From CAZDQL01 sp964507325 (GTDB lineage: Bacteria > Planctomycetota > UBA1135 > GCA-002686595): DNA of 47,577 nt. The notes under the pieces are model-generated. The model did not search any database. It saw only the letters and a program-made list of their open reading frames with translations, and had not been told where the DNA came from. The stretch spans positions 1-47,577 of the forward strand of contig CAZDQL010000049.1 in assembly GCA_964507325.1 (NCBI GenBank). Reading direction: 5' to 3'. Made by a program: the position numbers and the translations under genes. Numbering within the stretch: position 1 is the first letter of the stretch; every line of letters begins with the position of its first letter. Shown here piece by piece: positions 1 to 8,596 of the stretch.

Positions 1-116
1 CAGGTGCCCCTCAAGCGCAGGGAGAAAAGCGGCCGATGCCCCGCTTGACTCCCGGCCTCGGCAGGTGCCCCTCAAGCGCAGGGAGAAAAGCGGCCGATGC
101 CCCGCTTGACTCCCGG
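1..116. repeat. Tandem 55-bp direct repeat containing a hairpin
   Basis: Bases 1-55 are repeated without mismatch at 62-116, separated by a 6-bp spacer, so the period is 61 bp. Each copy holds an imperfect palindrome (20-53 and 81-114): GGGAG and AAGCGG pair with CCGCTT and CTCCC across an 8-nt loop CCGATGCC, interrupted by a 2-by-2 internal mismatch. The array runs into the left edge, so the copy number is unknown. It lies 64 bp before a methyltransferase gene. It may be a REP-like element, a terminator or mRNA-stabilising hairpin of the gene to the left, or a minisatellite. I see no other copy in the window. Confidence 0.85.
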
Positions 117-179
117 GGTGAAAACGGGTGAGAACCGCCGCCCGAATCCTGCACCCCCCCACCGAGTGCCCCGCCCACC

Positions 180-1427
180 ATGAGCACCGAACCCGCTGCG
201 TCACCCGCCTGCCGTTTCTGCGGCGTCCCCCTCGAGCACCCCTTCGTCGACCTGGGGATGTCACCCCTGTGCGAGACCTTCCTGCAGGCCGACCAGCTCA
301 ACCAGGGGGAGGTCTTCTATCCCCTCAAGGTCTGGGTCTGTGGCGAGTGCAAGCTGGTGCAGCTCCAGGCGTACGTCGCCGCCAGCGACATCTTCGACGA
401 CTACGCGTACTTCTCCTCCTTCTCCGAGTCCTGGCTGAAGCACGCCCAGCGCTACTGCGCGATGGTCACCGAGCGCTTCGAGCTCGGCGGCGACAGCTTG
501 GTGGTCGAGCTGGCTAGCAACGACGGCTATCTGCTCAAGAACTTCGTCGCCGGCGGGGTGCCGTGCCTGGGGGTGGAGCCCTCCTGGACCGTGGCGGAGG
601 CCGCGCGCAAGATCGGTGTCGAGACCGAAGTGCGCTTCTTCGGCCGTGAGACCGCCCGCGATCTGGCCGCCCAGCGCGGCCGCGCAGACCTGATCCTGGG
701 CAACAACGTCCTGGCCCACGTCCCCGACATCAACGACTTCGTCGGGGGCCTACCCCTGCTCTTGGCCGAGGACGGGGTGGTGACGATGGAGTTCCCCCAC
801 CTGGCCCAGCTGATGGATCAGGTGCAGTACGACACGATCTACCACGAGCACTTCAGCTACCTCTCCTTCCTGGCGGTGCAGCGCGTCTTCGCCCACCACG
901 GGCTGGAGCTCTTCGACGTCGAGGAGCTTCCCTCCCACGGCGGCTCCCTGCGCATCTTTGCGCAGCACGCGGGGTACGATCGGCCCATCGGCGAGCGGGC
1001 CCTGGAGCTGGCTGAACGGGAGCGCAGCGCCGGTTTCGACGCAATGGAGGTCTATCTGGGGTTCACCGAGCGGGTGGAGAGCAGCAAGCGCGCGACGCTG
1101 GACTTCCTAATCCGCGCCCGCGAGAAGGGGCAGCGCGTGGTCGCCTACGGCGCGCCGGGCAAGGGCAACACCCTGCTCAACTACTGCGGGATCCGCACCG
1201 ATCTGATCGAGTACGCTGTGGACCGCAACCCCTACAAGCACGGGCGCTTCACCCCGGGGACCCACATCCCCATCCACCCCGCCGAACGGCTCGACGAGGA
1301 CGATCCGGACTACGTGTTGATCCTGCCCTGGAACCTGCAACGGGAGATCGTCGCCCAGCTCTCGCACCTGCGCGAGCGCGGCACGCGCTTCGCGGTCCCC
1401 ATCCCCACTCTCACGGTGCTCGACTGA
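180..1427 (+). CDS. Sugar C-methyltransferase, SAM-dependent (TylC3/TcaB9-like)
   Basis: Predicted 415-aa cytoplasmic enzyme that transfers a methyl group from SAM to a carbon of an NDP-keto-deoxysugar. The N-terminus carries a zinc-binding domain with C11, C14, C54 and C57. A Rossmann SAM site follows, with VELASNDGYL near residue 110. The motif YDTIYHEHFSY near residue 220 is typical of the active-site region of this family. The C-terminal third (GAPGKGNTLLNY and on) is the second Rossmann-like domain of three-domain sugar C-methyltransferases. It starts at ATG 180 and is followed after 9 bp by the cytidylyltransferase gene, so the two are probably one operon. A paralogue lies at 4065-5282. 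The exact sugar cannot be read from sequence. Confidence 0.85.
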   Translation: MSTEPAASPACRFCGVPLEHPFVDLGMSPLCETFLQADQLNQGEVFYPLKVWVCGECKLVQLQAYVAASDIFDDYAYFSSFSESWLKHAQRYCAMVTERFELGGDSLVVELASNDGYLLKNFVAGGVPCLGVEPSWTVAEAARKIGVETEVRFFGRETARDLAAQRGRADLILGNNVLAHVPDINDFVGGLPLLLAEDGVVTMEFPHLAQLMDQVQYDTIYHEHFSYLSFLAVQRVFAHHGLELFDVEELPSHGGSLRIFAQHAGYDRPIGERALELAERERSAGFDAMEVYLGFTERVESSKRATLDFLIRAREKGQRVVAYGAPGKGNTLLNYCGIRTDLIEYAVDRNPYKHGRFTPGTHIPIHPAERLDEDDPDYVLILPWNLQREIVAQLSHLRERGTRFAVPIPTLTVLD

Positions 1428-1436
1428 GGTGAAGCG

Positions 1437-2219
1437 ATGAAGGTCGTGCTCTTCTGCGGCGGACTGGGCATGCGGCTCAGGGACTACTCCGACAAGATCC
1501 CCAAGCCGATGGTCGCGATCGGATACCGCCCGATTCTCTGGCACGTGATGAAGTACTACGCCGCCTACGGCTACACGGACTTCGTCCTGTGCCTGGGGTA
1601 CAAGGCGGACACGATCAAGCGCTACTTCGTCGACTACGACGAGTACCTCTCCAACGACTTCGTGCTGCGTGGCAGCCAGCCGGGACCCCAACTCCTGCAC
1701 CAGGACATCCACGAGTGGAACATCACCTTCGTGGACACCGGCTACGCCGCCAGCATCGGCGAGCGCCTGCGGCGCGTCCGCCGGCACCTGGAGGGGGAGG
1801 AGATGTTCCTCGCCAACTACAGCGACAACCTGACCGACTTCCACCTGCCGGGCATGGTCGAGCGCATGCGCCAGGAGCCGGACCTGGTGGCGAGCTTCCT
1901 GGCGGTGCGCCCCCCCCACAGCTTCCACGTGGCCCACATCGACGACCACGACCGGGTGACAGAGATCCGCGAGACGCGCGAAGCCGACATGTGGATCAAC
2001 GGCGGGTACTTCTGCCTGCGCACCGAGATCTTCGACCACCTGCACGAGGGGGAGGAGCTGGTGATCGAGCCCTTCAGCCGCCTGATCGAGCAGCGGCGTC
2101 TTCTGGCGCTGCGCTACGAGGGCTTCTGGCAGAACATGGACACGTTCAAGGACCGCACCAAGCTGAACGAGATGCACGAGCACGGCGAGGCGCCGTGGGA
2201 GGTGTGGCGCACTCGTTGA
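1437..2219 (+). CDS. rfbF: Glucose-1-phosphate cytidylyltransferase
   Basis: 260-aa nucleotidyltransferase expected to make CDP-glucose from glucose-1-phosphate and CTP, the entry to CDP-deoxysugars. The N-terminal GGLGMRL then DKIPKPM is the nucleotide-binding signature, with M where the family usually has T. ILWHVMKYYAAYGYTDFVLCLGYK and the later NGGYFCLRTEIFDHL and FWQNMDTFKDR segments fit RfbF/DdhA. The length matches the family. ATG 1437 lies 9 bp after the methyltransferase stop. The next steps to CDP-4-keto-6-deoxyglucose and beyond (RfbG, RfbH) are not in the window and may lie to the left. Confidence 0.85.
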   Translation: MKVVLFCGGLGMRLRDYSDKIPKPMVAIGYRPILWHVMKYYAAYGYTDFVLCLGYKADTIKRYFVDYDEYLSNDFVLRGSQPGPQLLHQDIHEWNITFVDTGYAASIGERLRRVRRHLEGEEMFLANYSDNLTDFHLPGMVERMRQEPDLVASFLAVRPPHSFHVAHIDDHDRVTEIRETREADMWINGGYFCLRTEIFDHLHEGEELVIEPFSRLIEQRRLLALRYEGFWQNMDTFKDRTKLNEMHEHGEAPWEVWRTR

Positions 2220-2236
2220 CGCCCTGCGTCAGCGCA

Positions 2237-3280
2237 TCAACGCCCATCCTCCGCCGCTACCGCCGTCCAGCGCAGGCTCTCGTCCAGGCGTCCCGACTCA
2301 CGGTGCCCCAGGATGGTCTTGATGCGCAGGTACTTCGAGGAGAGGAACTCCTCCTTCCCGAGCTCGTGGGCGCAGTACGCCGCGTAGAGCTCCTCGATCC
2401 CCTTGCGCACCGTCCACACCGGCTGGAAGTTCGGCAGGGCGTTGGCGATCTTGTCGAAGTTGACGCGGTAGTTGCGCAGGTCGGGGGAAGCCCCATCGGC
2501 GAACTCCAGACGGCAGTCCGGGACCACCTCGGCCACCATCTCCGCCACCTGGCGGACGCGGTAGTTCTCGTCGCTGCGCCCGATGTTGAAGGCCTCGTCG
2601 TGCACCACGTCCCGCTCCGCCTCGAGCACCGCCAGCACGGCGCGCGAGATGTCCTCGATGTGCACCAACGGCCGCCAGGGGGACCCGTCCGACTTCATCA
2701 GCACCTCGCCGGTGGTGTAGGCGTAGGCGGTCAGGTTGTTGACCACCAGGTCGATGCGCAGCGACGGGGAGAGCCCGTAGGCGGTGGCGTTGCGCATGTA
2801 GGTGGGGGTGAAGCCGTCGCCCGCCAGCTCGGAGAGCGCCAGCTCGACCGCGATCTTGGCGTGGCCGTAGGGGGTGACCGGGTTCATCGCCGCCTCCTCG
2901 GTCAGGGGAGCATCCCCGGCCGCCCCGTACAGGCTGCAGGAGGAGGCGAAGACGAAGCGCGAGACCCCCGCCTGCTTGGCGATGCGCGCGAAGCGCACGG
3001 TGGCGTCGCGGTTGATCTCCTCGGTCAGGGCGGGATCCAGATCGCCCAGGGCATCGTTGGAGAGCGCCGCCAGGAAGACCACCCCTTCGAAGCCGTCCAG
3101 ATCGGCGGGCTCGATCTCGCGGATGTCGCGGCGGATCGCCTCGACGGGCGGTGCGGGATCGAACTGACACCCCTCGTAGAAGTAGGTGTCGAGGCCGACC
3201 ACCTCGTGGCCGGCGCGCTCCAGCAGGGGCACCAGGATCTGTCCGATGTAGCCGTTGTGGCCGGTGACGAGCAGTCTCAT
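2237..3280 (-). CDS. NAD-dependent sugar epimerase/dehydratase (extended SDR)
   Basis: 347-aa extended short-chain dehydrogenase/reductase acting on a nucleotide sugar. The N-terminal TGHNGYIGQ is the GxxGxxG NAD(P) motif. Catalytic YGHAK (YxxxK) follows SSCSLYGAAGD, and NATAYGLSPSLRIDLVVNNL is the usual downstream substrate region. The gene is convergent with rfbF (17 bp between stops). It starts 1 bp after the stop of the upstream PIG-L gene on the same strand, so the two are translationally coupled. It probably modifies the CDP-sugar made nearby. Substrate and reaction (4-epimerase, 4-reductase or dehydratase) are not determined. Confidence 0.85.
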   Translation of the reverse strand: MRLLVTGHNGYIGQILVPLLERAGHEVVGLDTYFYEGCQFDPAPPVEAIRRDIREIEPADLDGFEGVVFLAALSNDALGDLDPALTEEINRDATVRFARIAKQAGVSRFVFASSCSLYGAAGDAPLTEEAAMNPVTPYGHAKIAVELALSELAGDGFTPTYMRNATAYGLSPSLRIDLVVNNLTAYAYTTGEVLMKSDGSPWRPLVHIEDISRAVLAVLEAERDVVHDEAFNIGRSDENYRVRQVAEMVAEVVPDCRLEFADGASPDLRNYRVNFDKIANALPNFQPVWTVRKGIEELYAAYCAHELGKEEFLSSKYLRIKTILGHRESGRLDESLRWTAVAAEDGR

Positions 3281-3281
3281 T

Positions 3282-3935
3282 TCAAATACGGGCTTTCTTG
3301 CAGTGGAATGCCTCGGCGTAGCGGGCGGGGGCGTTGCACTCGAGGCCGCGCAGACGCAGCACGGCCTGGAAGCTCTCCTCGTCGAACCAGGGCTTGGTCG
3401 CTTGGCTCTGGTAGAAGCGCAGGACCCCCTCGACCTTGAAGCGCGCCTGCTCCTCCGAGAGGGACACGTAGCAGTTCGGCGAGCCGAGATCCGCGTCGTA
3501 CTTCGGGATCTCGTACTCCAGGACCAGATGGTCCCGGAAGGTGTTCCAGGTGAGCTCCGCCAGGAGGCGGTGGTCCTGGTGCAGGTCGGCGCTGTGGTGG
3601 GTCAGTACCAGGTCGGGGGTGAAGGCGGCGCGCGTGACCTGGAAGTGGTCCTTGATGGCGGCCCACTGGTCGGGGAAGTAGCTCTCCCGGAAGCGCTGCA
3701 CGTCGAGCTCGACCCGACGCGCGCCGGCGGTGAAGTGGGCGGCGGCGGCGCGTGCTTCCCCCGCGCGCACCTCGTCCGCGGAGAAGATCACCCAGTGCAC
3801 CTCCACGGCGTCGTGCTCCTCGATCAGGCGCCGCAGGGTCCCCCCCGCGCCGATCTCGACGTCGTCGCAGTGGGCTCCCAGGCAGAGCAGGCGCAGGGGC
3901 TGGTCGGATTCGAGGTTGAGTCGCAGGTCGAGCAT
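3282..3935 (-). CDS. PIG-L family deacetylase
   Basis: 217-aa zinc-dependent deacetylase of the PIG-L/LmbE superfamily, which removes acetyl from N-acetyl-hexosamine-type substrates. LCLGAHCDDVEIGAGG is the AHxDD metal and catalytic-base motif (C replaces the usual P). LVLTHHSADLHQDHRLL supplies the distal HxxDxHxDH ligands. It is cytoplasmic, with no signal peptide. It is transcribed leftwards, first in a pair with the SDR gene, and diverges from the second C-methyltransferase across about 130 bp that must hold both promoters. Context suggests it deacetylates a nucleotide sugar or lipid-linked intermediate, giving an amino sugar. Confidence 0.85.
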   Translation of the reverse strand: MLDLRLNLESDQPLRLLCLGAHCDDVEIGAGGTLRRLIEEHDAVEVHWVIFSADEVRAGEARAAAAHFTAGARRVELDVQRFRESYFPDQWAAIKDHFQVTRAAFTPDLVLTHHSADLHQDHRLLAELTWNTFRDHLVLEYEIPKYDADLGSPNCYVSLSEEQARFKVEGVLRFYQSQATKPWFDEESFQAVLRLRGLECNAPARYAEAFHCKKARI

Positions 3936-4064
3936 GGGGACCGGCCCTTCATCGGACCGATCGGGGGCCTATCCTGAAGGGGCGCTGGGGTCGACTGGGA
4001 TCGCGGGGGGATTCTGGTGGCGTGGTTCCAGCCCCTGACCCGCGAGAGGCTACCCTGACGCGCC

Positions 4065-5282
4065 ATGGGCGCGCTCCCCCCGCACGTCGGATTCCCCGAC
4101 GATCCGATCCCCTCCCCCTGCCCCGCCTGCGGCGCCACAGGCGCGCGCGGGATCTACCGCGTGGAGGGGATTCCGGTCAGCTCCTGCCTGCTGCTCGACG
4201 ACCCCGAGCGGGCGCGTGGCTTCCCCACGGGGGAGATGCTCCTGGCCCACTGCTCCGATTGCGGCTTCCTCTTCAACGCCGCCTTCGACGAGGCTCGCGT
4301 CGACTACTCGGAGGACTACGAGGAGACCCAAGGGTGCTCGCCGACCTTCAGCGCCTGGCTGGAGGGGGTCGTGGAGCACCTCCTCGACGCCGTCCCCCGT
4401 GCGGGGGGCACCGTGGTCGAGATCGGCTGCGGGCGCGGCGACTTCCTGGAGCTCCTCTGCCGGCGCGCCGACGCCCGCGGCATCGGCGTCGACCCCAGCG
4501 CCACCGCGGGGCGCGTCGATCGCTGCTCTGGACGGGGCCTGGAGTTCCTGCGGGAGTCCTACGGGCCCCAGCACGCCGCTCTGCCCGCCGACCTGGTCGC
4601 CTGCCGCCACACCCTGGAGCACCTGCCCGGCGTGGGTGAGCTGGCGCGGCTCCTGCGCGCCAACCTCGAAGAGCGTCCCGACTGCCGCCTCTTCATCGAG
4701 GTACCCGACGTCCTGCGCCAGCTGGAGGAGGGCGCCTTCTGGGACGTGTACTACGAGCACTGCTCCTACTTCTCGCCGGGATCCCTGGCGCGCCTCCTGC
4801 GGGCGGCGCGCTTCGAGGTGCTCGAGCTGGGGCTCGAATACGGCGACCAGTACGTGCAGCTCCTGGCGCGGCCCGCGCAGAGAGGGGCCGGCGCGGCGCC
4901 CGGCCTCGCAGACGACCTCGACCGCCTGGCGCGGGCGGTGACCCACTTCCGTCAGACCTGCCGGGCGAGCCTCGAGCACTGGCACGGCTTCCTCACGCGG
5001 GCCCGGTCCGAGGGGCGTCGCGTCGCCCTGTGGGGATCGGGGTCGAAGGCCACCGCCTTCCTGACCACCCTGGGCGCGGGGGAGGCGGTGTGCGCGGTGA
5101 CCGACATCAACCCCGCCAAGCACGGCAAGTTCGTCGCCGGCAGCGCCCACCCGATCGTGGCCCCTGAAGAGCTGGTGGCGCTCGCCCCCGATCTGGTGAT
5201 CGCCATGAACCCCGTCTACCGGAAGGAGATCCGCGCCGACCTGGCGCGGCTGGGCCTGGAGCCCGAGCTGTCGGCCCTGTGA
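4065..5282 (+). CDS. Sugar C-methyltransferase, second paralogue
   Basis: 405-aa paralogue of the 180-1427 protein with the same three-part layout. An N-terminal zinc site uses C19, C22, C63 and C66. The SAM-binding motif VVEIGCGRGDFLELL follows. VYYEHCSYFSPGSL replaces the usual YHEHFSY. The C-terminal module has RRVALWGSGSKATAFL and DINPAKHGKFVAGS. The active-site motif differs from the first copy (C for F after EH), so a different sugar or carbon position is likely. It is convergent with the CpsD-like gene (7 bp between stops). Confidence 0.8.
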   Translation: MGALPPHVGFPDDPIPSPCPACGATGARGIYRVEGIPVSSCLLLDDPERARGFPTGEMLLAHCSDCGFLFNAAFDEARVDYSEDYEETQGCSPTFSAWLEGVVEHLLDAVPRAGGTVVEIGCGRGDFLELLCRRADARGIGVDPSATAGRVDRCSGRGLEFLRESYGPQHAALPADLVACRHTLEHLPGVGELARLLRANLEERPDCRLFIEVPDVLRQLEEGAFWDVYYEHCSYFSPGSLARLLRAARFEVLELGLEYGDQYVQLLARPAQRGAGAAPGLADDLDRLARAVTHFRQTCRASLEHWHGFLTRARSEGRRVALWGSGSKATAFLTTLGAGEAVCAVTDINPAKHGKFVAGSAHPIVAPEELVALAPDLVIAMNPVYRKEIRADLARLGLEPELSAL

Positions 5283-5289
5283 GGCTGGC

Positions 5290-5964
5290 CTACTGCTCCG
5301 CGACGAAGGGCAGCTCGCTCTTGTAGCGGTTCAGCACCGAGCCGTAGAGCTCGACCCCCTCGTCCTCGAGCAGCTCCGTCGTCTTCTTGGCCGTGGCCTT
5401 GCGGCTGGAGCGGGCGCGCAGCACGAGCACCACCCCGTCCACGTGCCTGAGCAGGGCGCGGCTCTCGGGGTGGTCGAGGATCGGGGGCGCGTCGAAGAGC
5501 ACGTAGCGCCCCTGGCGGGTGATCAGGCGGAACATCTCCGTGGCCCCCTCCGCCGCGAACTCCCCGGCGATCACGTGGCGCGGAGTCCCGCCGGCGATGA
5601 CGTGCAGGCCCGGGCAGCCGGGCGCGGCGCGCCGGCAGCGGTCGAGGTTGACCTGACCCACCAAGAGGTCGGAGAGACCGGGCACCGGGTCGGTGCCCAG
5701 GTAGGCGGCCATGGCGGGGCGCCGCAGGTGGGCCTCGACGACGGTCACCTCGCTGCGGGTGTTGCGCGCCAACCCCAGGGCGCTGGCGGCGGTGATCAGC
5801 GAGGTCCCGGCGCGCTCCTCCGTGCTGGTGAAGAGGATGCGGGTCTGGGCCCCGGGGCTCTGGATCCCCGCCAGGTTCGACCAGACCGTCTCCGCCAGGG
5901 GCTGAACGCCCTCGATCACCTGCTGCAGGGGAGTGACTGCCCCGCGCTGGAGCTTCTTCGGCAT
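5290..5964 (-). CDS. CpsD/BY-kinase-like P-loop protein with degenerate Walker motifs
   Basis: 224-aa protein of the tyrosine autokinase (CpsD/Wzc cytoplasmic domain) family, which normally controls chain length through the Wzz-like co-polymerase next door. The expected P-loop reads STEERAGTSL (47-56), with T54 where the catalytic Lys belongs. Walker A' reads VVEAHLRRP (75-83) with E and H at the two Asp positions. Walker B is preserved as VLFDAPPILDHPES. There is no C-terminal tyrosine cluster. It starts 3 bp after the stop of the Wzz-like gene. The fold is clear, but kinase activity is doubtful; it may be a pseudokinase that acts by binding. Confidence 0.8.
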   Translation of the reverse strand: MPKKLQRGAVTPLQQVIEGVQPLAETVWSNLAGIQSPGAQTRILFTSTEERAGTSLITAASALGLARNTRSEVTVVEAHLRRPAMAAYLGTDPVPGLSDLLVGQVNLDRCRRAAPGCPGLHVIAGGTPRHVIAGEFAAEGATEMFRLITRQGRYVLFDAPPILDHPESRALLRHVDGVVLVLRARSSRKATAKKTTELLEDEGVELYGSVLNRYKSELPFVAEQ

Positions 5965-5967
5965 CGG

Positions 5968-7611
5968 CTAGGCGGCGTGGGTTCCCTTGGGGAAGTTCCT
6001 GAGACGACGCACCTCGGGCACCACGCCGAGGATGCGGACGCCGAGGTTGCGCTCGATCGTCTCCGGGTAGCGCAGGCGCCGGTCGAGGAGTTGGCGCAGG
6101 ACGGCGAGGCCGATTGCGGCGGCGCACCCGGCGGCGAACCCGGCCAGCAGCGGCTTGAAGCGATTGGGGCCGACCTTGGTCAGGGGCAGGTTGGGCGGAT
6201 CCCCCCAGAGGGTCAGGCTCTGGGCGCCGGACATCTCCTGCACGTGGAGCTTCTCGAGGGTGCTGAGGGCCTCGCGCTGGAGATCGAGGTCTCGCCGCGC
6301 CTGCTCCACGGTGTTGGAGTGTGTCTCGTGGCCGGCACGGCACTCCAGGATGACCTTGCGCCTGTCCACCAAGTGCCCGTGGCGCTCGTTGAGGTTCTCC
6401 AGCTCGGCGACCAGCCCGTCGTGTTCGCTCTGGAGCTGCACCAGCTCGCCCTCGAGCTTGAGGTACTGCTCGTTCGGCACCTGAGTCACGGACGCTGGAA
6501 TCATCTCCAGCCTGTCGGGGGTCTTCTCGAGCTCCTCCTGCACCTTGGCGATCTGCGTGTTGAGAGCCTCGCGCTTGCGCTCGAGCGTCGACTGGGCCAC
6601 GGTGCCCTCCACCAGGAGCAGGAGCTCCAACTCGAGAGACGCCAGCTGATTGGTGAGCTGGGTGTAGCGGGGGTTCGGAGTCATCGTCGCGTCCCGCCGC
6701 TCCTCGACGTGCTTGTCGAGCTGGGCCATCTTCTCCTCGTAGGTCGCGATCTGCGCCGCGAGCGACTCCTGTTCGCCTTCCTTCTCCCGCAACTGCGTCT
6801 CGATCAACTCGATCGACACCCGGTTCGATTCGCTCTCGGCGTTGAAGTCCCAGACGTCGCAGTAACCCCGGTAGTCCTGGTAGATCTTGTCGGCCGCCTC
6901 CCAGCCCTGTTGGGCCTCCTGCACCCTGATCCGCTGAGCCACGAGCTTGTCCTTCGCGCTGAAGACCTCCATGTGGCGCTGTTGGAAGGCGTCGACGAGC
7001 TCCGCGCAGATGCGCTGGGCGCACTCTGCGGAGTACGCCCGATAGGAGACCCGCAGGAGCTCCGAGCCGCGCGGGTTGACGACCGTCGTGTGCCACTTCA
7101 GGTGGCGCCAGGCGGCGTTCAGCGCCTGGGGACTGGCGTCATTGACCGGTGCGTTCCCCCCTTGCAGGTCGATCAGGGCCTTCTGGAGCCGGTGCATGGT
7201 GCGGACCGGCCACGAGGTCTTCGCGCTGTCGTAGGCCTCGGGGTCGGCGGGGGCGAGGACGTAGGAAGGGGTCAGCTCCTGCGCCACCTCCTGGTAGATG
7301 CGCGGACTGCGCAGCAGCATGATCTCGTCCGCCAGCGTGGGCGCGCCACCGCGGCGCTTGTCCTCCGTCTCGATCCCGTAGAGTTTGTCGTCCGGGTTCG
7401 TCTCACGCACCCCGGGCTTGTACAGGAGCTGGGCCACCGACTCGTACTCGTTCGGCTGCGCCGCGCCCGCCAAGAGGCCCCCGAGCCCACCTAGCCCCAC
7501 CACGACGCACACCCAGAGCTTGGAGCGCAACAGCCCGTAGAGGACCAGCACCTTGAGATCGAAGGAGGAGCCCTCCTCCTCGGGGGGATACTCGTTGAAA
7601 TTCGGGTCCAT
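5968..7611 (-). CDS. Wzz/GumC-like polysaccharide co-polymerase
   Basis: 547-aa inner-membrane polysaccharide chain-length/export protein. A first TM segment (about residues 30-52, LWVCVVVGLGGLGGLLAGAA) is followed by a Wzz-type periplasmic domain. A long, Gln/Glu-rich region (about 210-440) has the look of coiled coil. A second TM lies near 495-515 (LLAGFAAGCAAAIGLAVL) before a short cytoplasmic tail. The tail leads to the separately encoded CpsD-like protein, the split arrangement also seen in Gram-positive systems. It is the middle gene of wza-like, wzz-like, cpsD-like, all leftward. Confidence 0.85.
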   Translation of the reverse strand: MDPNFNEYPPEEEGSSFDLKVLVLYGLLRSKLWVCVVVGLGGLGGLLAGAAQPNEYESVAQLLYKPGVRETNPDDKLYGIETEDKRRGGAPTLADEIMLLRSPRIYQEVAQELTPSYVLAPADPEAYDSAKTSWPVRTMHRLQKALIDLQGGNAPVNDASPQALNAAWRHLKWHTTVVNPRGSELLRVSYRAYSAECAQRICAELVDAFQQRHMEVFSAKDKLVAQRIRVQEAQQGWEAADKIYQDYRGYCDVWDFNAESESNRVSIELIETQLREKEGEQESLAAQIATYEEKMAQLDKHVEERRDATMTPNPRYTQLTNQLASLELELLLLVEGTVAQSTLERKREALNTQIAKVQEELEKTPDRLEMIPASVTQVPNEQYLKLEGELVQLQSEHDGLVAELENLNERHGHLVDRRKVILECRAGHETHSNTVEQARRDLDLQREALSTLEKLHVQEMSGAQSLTLWGDPPNLPLTKVGPNRFKPLLAGFAAGCAAAIGLAVLRQLLDRRLRYPETIERNLGVRILGVVPEVRRLRNFPKGTHAA

Positions 7612-7656
7612 CGGTCGTCGGGGGCTGGCCGGGCGGCGGGGCGGCCACCCGGAGGT

Positions 7657-8370
7657 CTAGCCGGGGATGATGAAGCGCGGGAAGGGGATGTTGCGGATGA
7701 TGTAGCGGTCGATCCAGGTGTTGACCTTCGAGATCGGGTGGTTCGCGAAGTAGACCACGTCGTTGGGCTGCAGCAGGATCGTGTCCTCCTCGTCCCACCA
7801 ACGGATGCGGGCGTCCAGGACCCAGGAGATCTGCTTCTGCCGCTCGGCATCCCAGCGTACGAGCAGGGTGTTGGCCAAGTTGGTGACCAGATACTGGGGA
7901 CCACCCGCCTCCGCCAAGGCCTCCACCAGGGTCATGTGACGGTCGGGGGGCAGCGGGAAGACTCCCGGCGACTTGATGGCACCCAGCACGTGCACGGTGC
8001 GCGGCGCGGCCTGGGCGATGGTGACACCCACCATGGTGCCCGCCAGGAGGTTGTCCGACATCGCCTCCTCGAACTGCTCGGTGAGCTGCGCCGGCGTGAG
8101 GCCGGCGGCCTGCACCGCTCCCAAACCGGGAATCAGGATCTTCCCGTCCTCCTGCACGACCATCTCCTGGCTGACGTCGCGCGACTCGAGGGCGGCCAGG
8201 GCCAGGGTGCGGATCCCGAGCACGTCCCCGGGGACGATGACGCTCACCGCGTCCGGATCCCAGGTGGCGTTGACCTCCGGGGCGATCTTCCACATCGGCG
8301 GGCCCTGGGGGGAGGCGCAGGCGATCGGCAGCCCCAGGAGGAGCGAGAACACAAGGCGCGGGTAGTTCAT
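7657..8370 (-). CDS. Polysaccharide biosynthesis/export protein (Wza-like)
   Basis: 237-aa exported protein of the outer-membrane polysaccharide export family. The N-terminal hydrophobic stretch LVFSLLLGLPIACAS is a signal peptide with a poor lipobox-like PIAC. VSVIVPGDVLGIRTL opens the polysaccharide export domain, and two SLBB-like segments follow (VHVLGAIKSPGVFPLPPDRHMTLVEALAEAGG and the ILLQPNDVVYFANH region). It is shorter than E. coli Wza (about 380 aa) and lacks an obvious C-terminal amphipathic helix, so pore formation as in Wza is not assured. First gene of the leftward export operon; its promoter must lie in 8371-8596, where I see no clear motif. Confidence 0.8.
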   Translation of the reverse strand: MNYPRLVFSLLLGLPIACASPQGPPMWKIAPEVNATWDPDAVSVIVPGDVLGIRTLALAALESRDVSQEMVVQEDGKILIPGLGAVQAAGLTPAQLTEQFEEAMSDNLLAGTMVGVTIAQAAPRTVHVLGAIKSPGVFPLPPDRHMTLVEALAEAGGPQYLVTNLANTLLVRWDAERQKQISWVLDARIRWWDEEDTILLQPNDVVYFANHPISKVNTWIDRYIIRNIPFPRFIIPG

Positions 8371-8596
8371 GATCGGTTGGGACTGGTGACGGCGGGGCGG
8401 CCGTCGAAGAGCGGTGTTCGGGACCCCATGTCATCGGGCGGCGAATGGGGCCGCCCTGAGATTATCCTCGGGGGCGCCGGGAAGCGCGCGTTCCAATGAG
8501 GATTCAGCGCCCTCGCAGGTGAGAGCCGAGCCCCCCGCACCGCTCGCAGCCGGCCGGCCAGGGATCGGGCAGGGCGGTAGTGGCTCCGTTGGGGGG

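Noticed and set aside
1..116. CRISPR array at the left edge
   Set aside because: The spacer is only 6 bp, the repeat is 55 bp and there are no cas genes.
5216..7494. Very long open frames on the strand opposite or out of frame with the Wzz-like and CpsD-like genes
   Set aside because: GC-rich codon bias keeps shadow frames open; their translations are Arg/Gly/Pro/Ala-rich with no domain pattern, whereas the chosen frames show recognisable families.
8371..8596. Small gene or regulatory RNA between the Wza-like and DUF445 genes
   Set aside because: No frame has coding character and no clear conserved fold or promoter motif could be read.
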